Below are positions 17,036 through 25,769 of a stretch of DNA of 64,000 nt, piece after piece; the stretch's first letter is position 1; every line of letters begins with the position of its first letter. The notes below the pieces were generated by a model that did not search any database, was not told the origin of the DNA, and worked only from the letters and a program-made list of their open reading frames with translations. A program made the position numbers and the translations under genes. Source of the stretch: Neptunicella sp048268085 (lineage in GTDB: Bacteria > Pseudomonadota > Gammaproteobacteria > Enterobacterales > Alteromonadaceae); the NCBI RefSeq assembly GCF_048268085.1, contig NZ_JBLWWF010000016.1, forward strand, positions 58,593 to 122,592. The letters run 5' to 3'.

Positions 17036-17413
17036 TCACTCCTTATTCTGACGTTGTTTGTCAATAAGCATGGCTTGCAGGGATTCAATATCACTGGTAC
17101 TTAAGGATTCGTTTTCGATTAAATGGGCAATTAACGTTTTTGGTTTGCCAGCAAAAACACGCTTGAGTAAACCATTCAATAATGGAGTTGATATCGATTC
17201 TCTAGCGACTGCGGATGCATAATAGATGGTACGTCCAATTTGACCGGTACGTCGTAAGGCAGATTTTTGTTCCAGCCGATCAATAATGGTTTTGACCGTT
17301 GAATAACCGACATCCCGATCTTGACTAATTATTTCGTGTATTTCCGGGGCTGAGGCTTGAGGCTTTTGCCAAAAAAGCTGCATCACATCCAGTTCAAATT
17401 CACTCAGTTTCAT
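17036..17413 (-). CDS. BlaI/MecI-family repressor
   Basis: I use the ATG at 17413 (125 residues, MKLSEFELDVMQLFWQKP), because GAGG lies 6 bp upstream on the minus strand and the longer frame would run through the operator. The winged-helix part (EIHEIISQDRDVGYSTVKTIIDRLEQK) and the C-terminal dimerisation helices (GLLKRVFAGKPKTLIAHLIEN, then ESLQAMLIDKQRQ) match BlaI/MecI/CopY repressors. It should bind TACA-NN-TGTA dyads and repress its own operon with the M56 gene. A well-formed operator lies at 17422-17454. It is also possible that it regulates other genes in the chromosome. Confidence 0.93.
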   Translation of the reverse strand: MKLSEFELDVMQLFWQKPQASAPEIHEIISQDRDVGYSTVKTIIDRLEQKSALRRTGQIGRTIYYASAVARESISTPLLNGLLKRVFAGKPKTLIAHLIENESLSTSDIESLQAMLIDKQRQNKE

Positions 17414-17421
17414 TTTAACCT

Positions 17422-17454
17422 CTACAAATGTCGATATAATATCTACATTTGTAG
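17422..17454. promoter_or_regulatory. BlaI/MecI-type operator
   Basis: CTACAAATGT (17422-17431) and ACATTTGTAG (17445-17454) are perfect 10-bp inverted arms with a 13-bp spacer. Each arm contains a TACA..TGT unit, the known binding motif of BlaI/MecI repressors. It begins within the ribosome binding site of the repressor gene, so binding would block transcription start or passage. Confidence 0.8.
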
Positions 17455-17569
17455 AGTATAAAAACTGAACAGTCAAATCATTTATTTAAAAAGTGCCAAG
17501 AAAATGAATTTTGATCCGAAAGTGATTAGCCTGACATTAACTTGGAGTGGCGAGTTATCGCTAAGCTGA

Positions 17570-19009
17570 TTATTCAGTAAAGATGCAATTGCGGCCGGTT
17601 CGTTTGGCTTGATATAGCGCTTTGTCTGCTCGTTCAAATAGGGCATCGAAGTCATCATCTTGCTTCATTTGAGCAATACCAATGCTAACGGTGAGGGTCT
17701 CTCCTGAGGGAATTTTAACTTGTCTGGCGCGCTGCAGAATACGCTCGGCCACCATTAATGCTGCTTCTGCCTCGGTGTCCGGTAATAACACGATAAATTC
17801 GTCGCCCCCAAAACGTCCTAACGAATCAGAAGGACGCAGTGAATACTGTGCCGTTTCAGTTATGTGCTTAAGCGCCATATCACCCACGCTGTGACCATAT
17901 TCATCGTTGATATGTTTAAAATGATCGATGTCAAACACGATAAGGCAAAGAGGACGTTGCTCCCACTGGCTTCTGCGTAACTCAAGTAACCCTTGCTGTA
18001 TGATGTGATCTCTGGATGCCACTTGGGTAAGGCTGTCGGTAAAGGCCATATTGCGCAGGTATTGGTTATCTTTGATAAGCGCGGGAATGGCTACGCCAAA
18101 CATGGTATTGGCCGCAATGACATTGATAGCAAACTGATAAACTAATACATAATCCATTAATCCTAACAGATGCACCAGAAATACGATGATCAGACTGGTT
18201 AACGTTAAACTTAAAAAGCTGAATAGTGGGCTTTCAGTACAGGCTATCCACATGTGGGGGATCACTAGGAAAAATATCGCAAACGCACTGACTTCAGCCC
18301 CACTTAGTTTGGCCAACAGCATTGATGCCATAACCAATAAAATACAGCCGATTATTTTAAAATAGTAGTGATCAGAAGGGCCTATCAGTTGGCTGTCGAC
18401 CAGATCTTTGAGGTTGAATTTGGCGTGCTTGAATAGTTTGCTCAAAAGCCCGGTAAACAATGGGGTGAGTATCACAATTCCTGCCATATCGCCAATCCAG
18501 AACGGTAACCAGGTTCGATAAAAATCGTCTGCAGGCATCATATTCGAGCCAATTAATGCGATTAAAACGCAAAATGTGGTTATTAATGAAGCCACCGCTG
18601 CAGTGACTAAAAAGCTAATAATAAACTGTGGCAAACTTAGTTTTTTGCTGAAGTGGAGCCAGCGTAGAAATTTACTGGCCAGGTAATAGGGCAGAATATG
18701 CGCAATACCAAATAATAATCCGGCTTTTAGCAAGTTAAATTGAGTGAGTTGGATATGGTAATCGGATGCCGTTTGCATTGTGACCCATATCGCAGCAATC
18801 ATTAATGTTGGAACCGCTGTTATGCCGAGCAAGAACAGTGCGGCTAGAGTGAGTCCTGCAGCGGGAAACCACACACTGGCATGGGCGGTATATTCGACTA
18901 AGGCACTCAAATACCATACTGCCAGCCAAGCGAGTAGCAGCAAACCGTGTCGTAATAACTTGTTACCAACAGAGCTTGAGATTAAAGCACGGTGTAGGTT
19001 GAGTATCAT
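17570..19009 (-). CDS. MASE1 membrane-sensor diguanylate cyclase
   Basis: The 479-residue product has an N-terminal membrane sensor of about eight segments (residues 20-310) of MASE1 type (VWFPAAGLTLAALFLLG), then a GGDEF domain (about 325-479). The active-site GGDEF is intact in LGRFGGDEFIVLLP, and an RPSD inhibitory I-site sits five residues before it, so the enzyme should make cyclic di-GMP from two GTP and be product-inhibited. It ends in the usual KRTGRNC. No EAL domain is present. It is the only clear c-di-GMP producer in the window; two PilZ genes near 41-46 kb are possible receivers, but a link is only inference. Confidence 0.93.
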   Translation of the reverse strand: MILNLHRALISSSVGNKLLRHGLLLLAWLAVWYLSALVEYTAHASVWFPAAGLTLAALFLLGITAVPTLMIAAIWVTMQTASDYHIQLTQFNLLKAGLLFGIAHILPYYLASKFLRWLHFSKKLSLPQFIISFLVTAAVASLITTFCVLIALIGSNMMPADDFYRTWLPFWIGDMAGIVILTPLFTGLLSKLFKHAKFNLKDLVDSQLIGPSDHYYFKIIGCILLVMASMLLAKLSGAEVSAFAIFFLVIPHMWIACTESPLFSFLSLTLTSLIIVFLVHLLGLMDYVLVYQFAINVIAANTMFGVAIPALIKDNQYLRNMAFTDSLTQVASRDHIIQQGLLELRRSQWEQRPLCLIVFDIDHFKHINDEYGHSVGDMALKHITETAQYSLRPSDSLGRFGGDEFIVLLPDTEAEAALMVAERILQRARQVKIPSGETLTVSIGIAQMKQDDDFDALFERADKALYQAKRTGRNCIFTE

Positions 19010-19095
19010 ATTAATACTGCCCTTTTAGCGTATGGTTATGAGTACTTTGAGTTGAAAACGAGATAGTAAAATACTTTCCTCAACAGCCAGTTTGC

Positions 19096-19269
19096 CTATA
19101 CATGAGTCAACCATAACAACAGGGTATAAAACAGTGCAATGACAGAAGAAAAAATCAGAATGTAGATATAGCCTTTTTTGCCTTGTTCAAAGCTGTAGTC
19201 ATGTTGTCGTAAATATAAAAACCAACCCAAACATAACAGAGTCGGAATTAGAAACAGAAACTTGATCAA
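19096..19269 (-). CDS. 57-residue small membrane protein
   Basis: Minus-strand frame from TTG at 19269 to TAG at 19096, below the usual size cut-off. The product starts MIKFLFLIPTLLCLGWFLYL, has a short charged loop (RQHDYSFEQGKKG) and a second hydrophobic stretch (YIYILIFSSVIALFYTLLLWL), so it is a two-segment hairpin membrane protein. GAGGTAGG stands just before the TTG. I do not recognise the family. It lies between the diguanylate cyclase (86 bp after its stop) and the GH2 gene region, on the same strand as both. Support is the hydrophobic pattern and the ribosome site; expression is unproven. Confidence 0.55.
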   Translation of the reverse strand: MIKFLFLIPTLLCLGWFLYLRQHDYSFEQGKKGYIYILIFSSVIALFYTLLLWLTHV

Positions 19270-19400
19270 AGCCTACCTCATTAATCACAATTGATTACTC
19301 ATTTTGATAGGCAAGTATAACTCATTGATTTGTAGATACTACTGCAACGAATTGAATATTGATCTGAGTCAGACGCACTTCAATTAATTGGGGATATCTT

Positions 19401-19456
19401 AGGGCGTGTTGTCTTCCGCAGTATGGATTTTATTCAATCTAAACCGCAACACACCC
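19401..19456. repeat. 56-bp imperfect inverted repeat
   Basis: AGGGCGTGTTG (19401-19411) and CAACACACCCT (19446-19456) are inverted copies with one mismatch around a 34-bp centre. It lies 9 bp after the GH2 stop. There is no U tract, so it is not a classical terminator; it could be a small mobile-element relic or an mRNA 3' stabiliser. Confidence 0.5.
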
Positions 19457-19465
19457 TAGTGATGA

Positions 19466-21331
19466 CTAATACTGTTTGGCTTTTTGTTGGTAGTAATCAT
19501 GCAACACTTGCCAGGCTTTTTTCTTTTTGCCATTGCTGCCAATGATGCCTTTGCGGTTATAGTCGTCCTGAATGTTCGGTAATAAACGTCTGGGGCTGCG
19601 GAAATCCACCAGAATCCACGGTGACATACCGCGTAACTGCGGGATTTTCTCCAGCATTTTTAAGCTTTCCTGATACAGATATTCCTGATGCTCCTCGGTC
19701 CACATGGTCATCTTGTCACCATGTTTACCTTGCAAGGCACCACCGCCAAATTCGGAAATAAATACTGGTTTATGTTGTTTAATATCCCATTCAATACTGG
19801 CGGCTTTATCCGGTAATCCATCGTACCAACCCACATATTCGTTAAAGCTGAGAATATCCACGTAATCGGCAAACCGGTCATCCACGGTAATCACATTGTC
19901 TTTGCCCTTCACATAATGTTTTTCCAGCGCAGCACTGATCAGGCGGCTATCATCCATTTCGCGGGCAATAGCAGAAATGCGTTTTAAAAAGTTAAGGCGA
20001 CTGTCGCCACGAGGCGTTTCATTGGCCATCGACCAGACAATGACTGAGGCGCGGTTTTTATCCCGGCTAATTACCGAACGTAACTGGTTGGCGGCATTGT
20101 CAAAGGTGGCGGGATTATCGAACAGGATTGTCCAGTATACGGGATTCTCTTCCCATACGAGAATCCCCATTTCATCGGCGACTTTAAGCATGTTTTCATT
20201 GTGCGGATAGTGAGCCAGGCGCACAAAATTGGCGCCCAGTTCTTTAACCCAACCCAGCATCAGGCGGGCATCCTGCTCGGAATAGGCGCGGCCACCGCGT
20301 AGCGGATTTTCTTCGTGTAAAGAAATCCCTCGCAAGAAAACGGACTTGCCGTTTAGCAGAATATTATCACCTTCAACACTGATGCTGCGAAAGCCGATTT
20401 TGTCGCTGACTTTAGAGTCTTGTGTTTGCGCCAATTGCAGACTGACATCATATAAATTGGGCGATTCCGGTGACCAGTATTGAATGCCGCTGTTGGTTAA
20501 ACTGAATGTTGCCCGGCCTTTATCGTTGGTTGTACTAACCGTCTTAATCCCTAGCTCTGGAATGGATAAGGTGACTTTTTGATTGCGAATCTTGTCCCCG
20601 TCTAATTGGGCGTAACCGCTAATAGTATTGGGATGATCTTTTTCTAGCTGGATACGATAATCCTGAATATAGTTTGCGGGTGTTTCGAGTAGTGTCACAT
20701 CTCGGGTGATGCCCCCATAATTCCACCAGTCGGTATTGAGAGTAGGCACCGCATCACGACGACGTTTATTATCGACTTTGACCACCAGATAATTACCCTT
20801 GGCTTTGAGTAAATTGGTCACTTCAAAATTAAACGGAGTAAAGCCGCCTTCATGCATGCCCAGTTTTTTTCCATTCAGGTATACATGGGCTTCATAATTG
20901 ACTGCGCCAAAATGCACAAACACGCGCTTACCCTCTTTTAGGGAATAATCAAAATCCTGTCGAAACCAAATCGTACCTTCGTAGTAATAAAGCTTGTCAT
21001 TTTGAGTGTTCCAGTCACCGGGTATTTGCATGGTAGGTGAAGTGGCAAAATCGAATTCGACCCGATCCGACTTATTTAGCGGTTTCTGATCGATAAAATA
21101 AGCTTCAGCGCCAGGATTGTCCTGCTGATCTTTGGGCTCGTAGCGATAGTTATAAAAGCCGTTTTCATAGGGATCGACAATATAGTGCCAATCACCGTTA
21201 AGTGACATCACCGTGCGTGCTGACGGGTTCTGAATCAAGTTGCTGGCGTCGGTATGGGTTGCTACCAACAGAAAAACCGAAACCACTAGTGTGGCTAAAT
21301 GACTACTGATCATTGTTTTAAATGTATGCAT
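19466..21331 (-). CDS. Secreted glycoside hydrolase family 2 enzyme (beta-glucuronidase-like)
   Basis: The 621-residue product begins with a signal peptide (hydrophobic to about residue 29, ending THTDAS). It has the GH2 order: jelly-roll sugar-binding domain (WFRQDFDY, VHFGAVNYEAHVYLNGKKLG), Ig-like middle domain, and a TIM barrel with the acid/base Glu438 in SMANETPRG and the nucleophile Glu527 in FISEFGGG. The barrel sequence (RLAHYPHNENMLKVADEMGILVWEE) is closest in look to beta-glucuronidases, which cleave glucuronic acid from glycan ends, but beta-galactosidase activity is not excluded. It should act in the periplasm. It stands alone, 196 bp from the small membrane gene and 139 bp from the thioesterase gene upstream. 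Confidence 0.88.
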   Translation of the reverse strand: MHTFKTMISSHLATLVVSVFLLVATHTDASNLIQNPSARTVMSLNGDWHYIVDPYENGFYNYRYEPKDQQDNPGAEAYFIDQKPLNKSDRVEFDFATSPTMQIPGDWNTQNDKLYYYEGTIWFRQDFDYSLKEGKRVFVHFGAVNYEAHVYLNGKKLGMHEGGFTPFNFEVTNLLKAKGNYLVVKVDNKRRRDAVPTLNTDWWNYGGITRDVTLLETPANYIQDYRIQLEKDHPNTISGYAQLDGDKIRNQKVTLSIPELGIKTVSTTNDKGRATFSLTNSGIQYWSPESPNLYDVSLQLAQTQDSKVSDKIGFRSISVEGDNILLNGKSVFLRGISLHEENPLRGGRAYSEQDARLMLGWVKELGANFVRLAHYPHNENMLKVADEMGILVWEENPVYWTILFDNPATFDNAANQLRSVISRDKNRASVIVWSMANETPRGDSRLNFLKRISAIAREMDDSRLISAALEKHYVKGKDNVITVDDRFADYVDILSFNEYVGWYDGLPDKAASIEWDIKQHKPVFISEFGGGALQGKHGDKMTMWTEEHQEYLYQESLKMLEKIPQLRGMSPWILVDFRSPRRLLPNIQDDYNRKGIIGSNGKKKKAWQVLHDYYQQKAKQY

Positions 21332-21470
21332 AGGGAAATCAACAGGCTAATTGAGTTATTGAAAGCCTAGCATTCCATATCCCGACGCAGAACAAAAGAC
21401 ATCGATTAGTAGTAGATAAAGATCGCCGAATTTTTAATAAAAAGCGGTACAAGTAAAATGGTATCTGGGG

Positions 21471-22277
21471 CTATTTGCCATCAAAAATACCCACAGTTTG
21501 GCGGCTAATGGCAATCAGTTCGCCATCCGGGTCCCAAATATTGGCTTCGGTATGCGCATACCCATCAGCCGCCTGACGAGTGTGAGCCTGATAAGCTATC
21601 CAGTCTGTGGGGGAAATAGTGCGGTGTGGGTGAATAAATTCCAGATTCCAGCTCATGCTACTGGCAGGAGCAGGCCAGCGTAACATTTGCAGTGGTGCGG
21701 GGGGCCAGGCATCGGCCAGCGCTATGATATGCGCATCTTCTATCTTGGCCGGTGGTTGGGTAAAGCGCATCCAACCATGGATTGCCGAGTGTTTGCTGCC
21801 GGTAAAAGGCATGCCGCCTTCGACCAGTGATACATCAAAATGGCGAAGAAATTTGGGCGTGATTTTGGGGATCTGGGGAATATATTTGGGCTTAGCCGGT
21901 AATAACATATTGTGTTTAGTCTGGTTTGCTACCCCAATTTTTGAACTTCTGGCAACGGCAAATAGCGCGACACATAACACGCAGACTTTGCCATCCTGAG
22001 TGGCGCGAGCTTCGGCCTGAGTGGCATTTTTACCTTCACGTAATATTTCCACCTGGATACTAAACGGGCTGTCGGGATTAAGAGGGCCAACAAAATTGGT
22101 GGTTAGTGAGCGTAGTAAGCGCTGCTGATCAATTTGATTACGCATGGTCTGATAAACCAGAGCCGCAGAGATACCACCAAAGGCGGTTCTGCCCTGGGTC
22201 CAATCCTTGGGGATCGACAGCGTCACGTCATCATTATCTTGTTGGCGGGCTAAGCCAAGTAATTCATCTATTAACAT
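21471..22277 (-). CDS. Acyl-CoA thioesterase, double-hotdog (TesB-like)
   Basis: The 268-residue product has an N-terminal hotdog half (WTQGRTAFGGISAALVYQTM, the helix region of the fold, and LRSLTTNFVGPLNPDSPFSIQVEILREGKNATQAEA) and a C-terminal half ending in GELIAISRQTVGIFDGK, the thioesterase-like superfamily arrangement related to TesB. It should hydrolyse acyl-CoA in the cytosol; chain-length preference cannot be told. The ATG is at 22277, preceded by AAGAGAA. The gene is on the same strand as GH2 but 139 bp apart, so co-transcription is possible yet functionally odd. Confidence 0.85.
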   Translation of the reverse strand: MLIDELLGLARQQDNDDVTLSIPKDWTQGRTAFGGISAALVYQTMRNQIDQQRLLRSLTTNFVGPLNPDSPFSIQVEILREGKNATQAEARATQDGKVCVLCVALFAVARSSKIGVANQTKHNMLLPAKPKYIPQIPKITPKFLRHFDVSLVEGGMPFTGSKHSAIHGWMRFTQPPAKIEDAHIIALADAWPPAPLQMLRWPAPASSMSWNLEFIHPHRTISPTDWIAYQAHTRQAADGYAHTEANIWDPDGELIAISRQTVGIFDGK

Positions 22278-22474
22278 AGTGATTTCTCTTATTCACGTAT
22301 TGAATAAGATTATCGTCATTACTGGTCGGATGTCTAGCCTAGTTAAGGCTATTTATCCTTGGTCATGCTTATTATGGATTGCTATTAAAATATTACAGAT
22401 TTAGAGAAGTTCAGAGGACATAAATATCCTCTGGTTAGATAACTCAATCAATTACTCGTTTATGGTGCACAGTA

Positions 22475-22675
22475 TCATTTCAATTGAATTGCTGGGTAAC
22501 CCGCTTCTTCCAGTGCCATTATTATATCCTGATCTTCTATTTCACTATAAATAACGGCGGTTCTCTCAGGTAAATCAATTTCAACTTTTGCGGTACTTTC
22601 TAACTCTTTGATTGCCTTATTCACTAAGCTAATGCAATGGTTGCAAGTCATATCTTCGATTTTCAGTTTTAACAT
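22475..22675 (-). CDS. copZ: Copper chaperone CopZ (HMA domain)
   Basis: I use the ATG at 22675 (66 residues, MLKLKIEDMTCNHC) because GGAGGA precedes it at about 8 bp; the longer frame starts upstream of that site. The product is a single heavy-metal-associated domain with the Cu(I)-binding C11-x-x-C14 motif and the usual ALEEAGY helix near the end. It should carry Cu(I) in the cytosol and pass it to the CopA ATPase encoded divergently next to it. Its promoter at 22719-22749 has the CueR-type 19-bp spacer, so copper induction is expected. Confidence 0.93.
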   Translation of the reverse strand: MLKLKIEDMTCNHCISLVNKAIKELESTAKVEIDLPERTAVIYSEIEDQDIIMALEEAGYPAIQLK

Positions 22676-22718
22676 TAATTGTTCCTCCAAAGGTTAACAC
22701 GCTTTTGTTAACAATTTC

Positions 22719-22749
22719 ATTTTCAGGCTTACCATCATGGTAAGGTCAA
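22719..22749 (-). promoter_or_regulatory. CueR-type promoter of copZ
   Basis: Minus strand: -35 TTGACC (plus 22744-22749), 19-bp spacer, -10 GAAAAT (plus 22719-22724). The spacer contains the near-perfect dyad CTTACCA-TGA-TGGTAAG (22728-22744). A long 19-bp spacer with a dyad is the hallmark of MerR/CueR-activated promoters. A GTTAAC inverted pair (22693-22712) lies in the leader downstream. Confidence 0.85.
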
Positions 22750-22797
22750 TTATTTTAATTTAATTTATTTTATTTTAATTTAATCGGTGATGTAGGC

Positions 22798-22828
22798 TTG
22801 ACCTTGCCATAATGGCAAGCTTTAGTAT
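22798..22828 (+). promoter_or_regulatory. CueR-type promoter of copA-cueR
   Basis: -35 TTGACC (22798-22803), exactly 19 bp, -10 TAGTAT (22823-22828). The spacer carries the perfect dyad CTTGCCA-TAA-TGGCAAG (22803-22819). The layout mirrors the copZ promoter 55 bp away, so one CueR likely controls both directions. Confidence 0.88.
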
Positions 22829-22868
22829 CTAATTCAGTGGAATAAGATAAGCCCATGGGAGCACTTGT

Positions 22869-25247
22869 ATGCACAATACAATCCAGTTGAGAATTGAAGG
22901 AATGACCTGTTCATCTTGTGTCGGTCGTGTCGAAAAGGCACTTCAAAAAGTTGAGGGTGTCGAACAGGCCAGTGTTAATTTAGCGGTTGAAACAGCAAGC
23001 ATTAAAGGTACTGTAAATATTCAAAATCTAGTCGAGGCTGTCGAAGAAGGGGGCTATCAGGTCTCTACCTCCAAGGCCACCTATGGAGTATCGGGAATGA
23101 CTTGTTCGTCCTGCTCTAGCCGGGTGGAAAAAGCAATGTTGAAGTTACCTCAGGTGCTCAAAGCAAATGTCAATTTGGCAACAGAGCAGCTATCGCTAGT
23201 CTTGATTGCAGAATTGTCTGAATCGGAAGTTGCAAGCAGTCTTGAAAATGCCGGATACAAACTTAATTCCGATACAAATAAGGCCGCGGATATTGCTCAA
23301 AGTGATAATAATAAAAGCACGTTTTATCAGGCTGACTGGTTTCCTGCTGTAGGTGCTAGTGTGCTTTCATTGCCACTCATTTTACCCATGTTTGGAATGT
23401 TGTTTGGTAAAGACTGGATGTTGCCGGCTTTATGGCAATGGATACTGGCTACTCCCGTACAATTTTACTTTGGGGCTAGGTTTTATCGCGCTGGCTTGGG
23501 GGCGCTTAAATCTTATACTGGTAATATGGATTTATTAGTCGCGATAGGAACAAGTGCAGCCTATGGTTTATCTATTTATTTATGGTGGATAAGCATCGGT
23601 CATGATGGGTTGCCGCATTTATATTTTGAAAGCAGTAGTGTCGTATTAAGTTTGGTGCTGATTGGTAAATACTTGGAACACAGAGCTAAACGGCGAACCA
23701 CTAGTGCTTTGCGAGCACTGGAGAGTTTGCGCCCTACAACAGCGGCAGTGTGGCGCTTGGATAAATGGCAGCAGGTTAGTGCATCGACCGTTATTTCTGG
23801 TGAGCGATTACAAATCAAACCGGGCGAGCGAGTGCCTGTTGATGGTGTCGTGATCTCCGGACAAAGCCATTTGGATGAAGCCCTGATAAGTGGAGAGAGT
23901 CTGCCTGTCAGTAAAAAAGAGGGGGATAATGTCACCGGTGGTTCGGTTAATTTAGATGGCATATTAGAGATTAAAGCCAGTAGCGTAGGCACAGAATCGA
24001 CGCTAGCCAAAATCATTAGGTTAGTAGAAGAGGCACAAGGGGCAAAAGCGCCTGTGCAAGCATTGGTGGATAAAGTGAGTGCGGTCTTTGTGCCTGTTGT
24101 TATGCTTATTTCGGCAATAACGTTATTGAGTTGGGGATTACTGACGGGCAATTGGCAACAATCCATTTTAAATGCCGTCGCGGTCCTGGTCATTGCGTGT
24201 CCTTGTGCACTTGGTTTGGCAACACCTGCCGCGATTATGGCTGGTACCGGTACAGCGGCACGTTTTGGCATATTGGTTAAAGATGCCAGTGCTTTAGAAC
24301 AAGCGACTAGCATCGATATGGTCGTGTTTGATAAAACCGGCACCTTGACCGAGGGTAAGCCTGAGTTAAGTCAAATGAACGCCTTTATTGGCTCTGAGCA
24401 GGAGCTAATGCAACTTGCGGTGTCTTTACAGCAGCATAGTGAACACTCACTAGCCAAAGCGATACTAAACAAAGCGGCTGAAATGGCTATTTCCCCACAA
24501 GATGTTGAGGATTTTCAGGTTGTTTCCGGACTCGGTGTGAAAGCCAAATTAGATGATTCGAATTTATTATTTGGCAGCCAGCATATGATGACTGAACTAG
24601 GAATGACTTTGCCCCAAGATGTGATCCAAGTTCAAGGCGCATCAGTATCGTGGTTAGCTAGACAGCAAGGGGATAATTATCAATTATTGGGTTTGTTTTG
24701 TTTTTCCGACAAGCTCAAAGAACACGCACAAGCCGCCGTTGAGCAATTAAAGCATCAAGGCATAAAGGTCGCAATGTTGACCGGTGACAGTCACGCCAGT
24801 GCTGATTATGTTGCCAATATTTTGCAGCTAGATCAGTATCAGTCGGAAGTCATGCCGGCTGAAAAAGCCGCTTTTATTAAACAGTACCAACAACAAGGCA
24901 ATCAGGTGGCAATGGTGGGTGATGGCATCAATGATGCGCCAGCATTGGCACAATCAAATCTGGGCATCGCGATGGCTACGGGAACAGAAGTGGCAGTTAG
25001 TGCATCAGCAATCACCTTGATGCGAGGCGAACCAAATCTGGTTGCATCAGCGTTGTTAATGGCAAAATTAACTTACCGGAAAATAAAACAGAATTTATTT
25101 TGGGCTTTTATTTTTAATGCTATCGGCATCCCGTTGGCGGCACTCGGTTATCTTAGCCCCATATTGGCAGGAGCGGCGATGGCCTGTAGTAGCCTTTTTG
25201 TGATTAGCAATGCCTTGCTTTTACAGCGCTGGCGTCCAAAGGAATAA
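22869..25247 (+). CDS. copA: Cu(I)-exporting P1B-type ATPase CopA
   Basis: The 792-residue product has two N-terminal HMA domains (GMTCSSCVGRVEKAL and GMTCSSCSSRVEKAM, near residues 9 and 77), membrane helices, the actuator loop with SGESLPVSK, the transport-site C444-P-C446, the phosphorylated Asp488 in DKTGTLTEG and the hinge GDGINDAP (684-691). These are the features of Cu(I)-exporting P1B-1 ATPases, which pump Cu(I) from cytosol to periplasm at the cost of ATP. It is followed after 5 bp by cueR and faces copZ across the shared promoter region, so supply, export and control are encoded together. Confidence 0.98.
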   Translation: MHNTIQLRIEGMTCSSCVGRVEKALQKVEGVEQASVNLAVETASIKGTVNIQNLVEAVEEGGYQVSTSKATYGVSGMTCSSCSSRVEKAMLKLPQVLKANVNLATEQLSLVLIAELSESEVASSLENAGYKLNSDTNKAADIAQSDNNKSTFYQADWFPAVGASVLSLPLILPMFGMLFGKDWMLPALWQWILATPVQFYFGARFYRAGLGALKSYTGNMDLLVAIGTSAAYGLSIYLWWISIGHDGLPHLYFESSSVVLSLVLIGKYLEHRAKRRTTSALRALESLRPTTAAVWRLDKWQQVSASTVISGERLQIKPGERVPVDGVVISGQSHLDEALISGESLPVSKKEGDNVTGGSVNLDGILEIKASSVGTESTLAKIIRLVEEAQGAKAPVQALVDKVSAVFVPVVMLISAITLLSWGLLTGNWQQSILNAVAVLVIACPCALGLATPAAIMAGTGTAARFGILVKDASALEQATSIDMVVFDKTGTLTEGKPELSQMNAFIGSEQELMQLAVSLQQHSEHSLAKAILNKAAEMAISPQDVEDFQVVSGLGVKAKLDDSNLLFGSQHMMTELGMTLPQDVIQVQGASVSWLARQQGDNYQLLGLFCFSDKLKEHAQAAVEQLKHQGIKVAMLTGDSHASADYVANILQLDQYQSEVMPAEKAAFIKQYQQQGNQVAMVGDGINDAPALAQSNLGIAMATGTEVAVSASAITLMRGEPNLVASALLMAKLTYRKIKQNLFWAFIFNAIGIPLAALGYLSPILAGAAMACSSLFVISNALLLQRWRPKE

Positions 25248-25252
25248 CCATA

Positions 25253-25654
25253 ATGAAAAAATTAGTTACGATCGGCGAAGCTGCTAACATTACTGGGCTC
25301 TCGGCAAAAATGATCCGACATTATGAAGTGAATGGCCTAATTCCCAAGGTAACTCGTACGGATGCTCAGTACCGATTATATAACAGTCAGCAACTAAAAT
25401 TACTGGGTGTTATAAAACAAGCCAAGAAACTTGGCTTTTCATTGGTGCAAATACAGGCTTTATCCGATTTGTGGCAAAATCCGAATAGAGCCAGTCGTGA
25501 AGTTAAACAACTCGCGGAAGAGCATTTGGATGAAATTAATTTAAAAATTAAAGAACTTAAGCAGATGAAAAAAGAACTGCAAGAACTGGCTAACAACTGC
25601 AACGGTGATGAAAATGCCAGTTGCTCAATTCTTGATGGTTTAGATAAAGTATAA
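25253..25654 (+). CDS. cueR: Copper-responsive MerR-family activator CueR
   Basis: The 133-residue product has the MerR DNA-binding start (IGEAANITGLSAKMIRHYEVNGLIPKVTRTDAQYRLY), a long dimer helix, and a metal loop with C116 and C124 separated by seven residues, matching the C-x7-C Cu(I) site of E. coli CueR. It should sense very low free Cu(I) in the cytosol and activate promoters with 19-bp spacers; two such promoters stand upstream of copZ and copA. The start ATG lies 5 bp after the copA stop, so it is autoregulated through the copA promoter. Confidence 0.95.
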   Translation: MKKLVTIGEAANITGLSAKMIRHYEVNGLIPKVTRTDAQYRLYNSQQLKLLGVIKQAKKLGFSLVQIQALSDLWQNPNRASREVKQLAEEHLDEINLKIKELKQMKKELQELANNCNGDENASCSILDGLDKV

Positions 25655-25725
25655 ACAGTGCAATACTTTATCTGGGGTGGATTACGTTAGGGCGTTTTTC
25701 GTTATCTGAAAGCAACAACCATTAG

Positions 25726-25769
25726 GGGTGAGGGGGTTAGAAATTCGGTCTCACCCTCGTTTCTAATCC
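25726..25769. terminator. Possible bidirectional terminator between cueR and cytochrome gene
   Basis: GGGTGAG (25726-25732) can pair with CTCACCC (25750-25756), and an alternative stem GGTTAGAAA (25736-25744) / TTTCTAATC (25760-25768) overlaps it. There is no strong U tract. It lies between two convergent genes. Confidence 0.35.

Noticed and set aside
22735..22800. Possible DNA repeat TTTTAATTTAATTTATTTTATTTTAATTTAAT-like stretch between the copper promoters
   Set aside because: Simple A/T-rich spacer; the two CueR-type promoters on either side explain the region.
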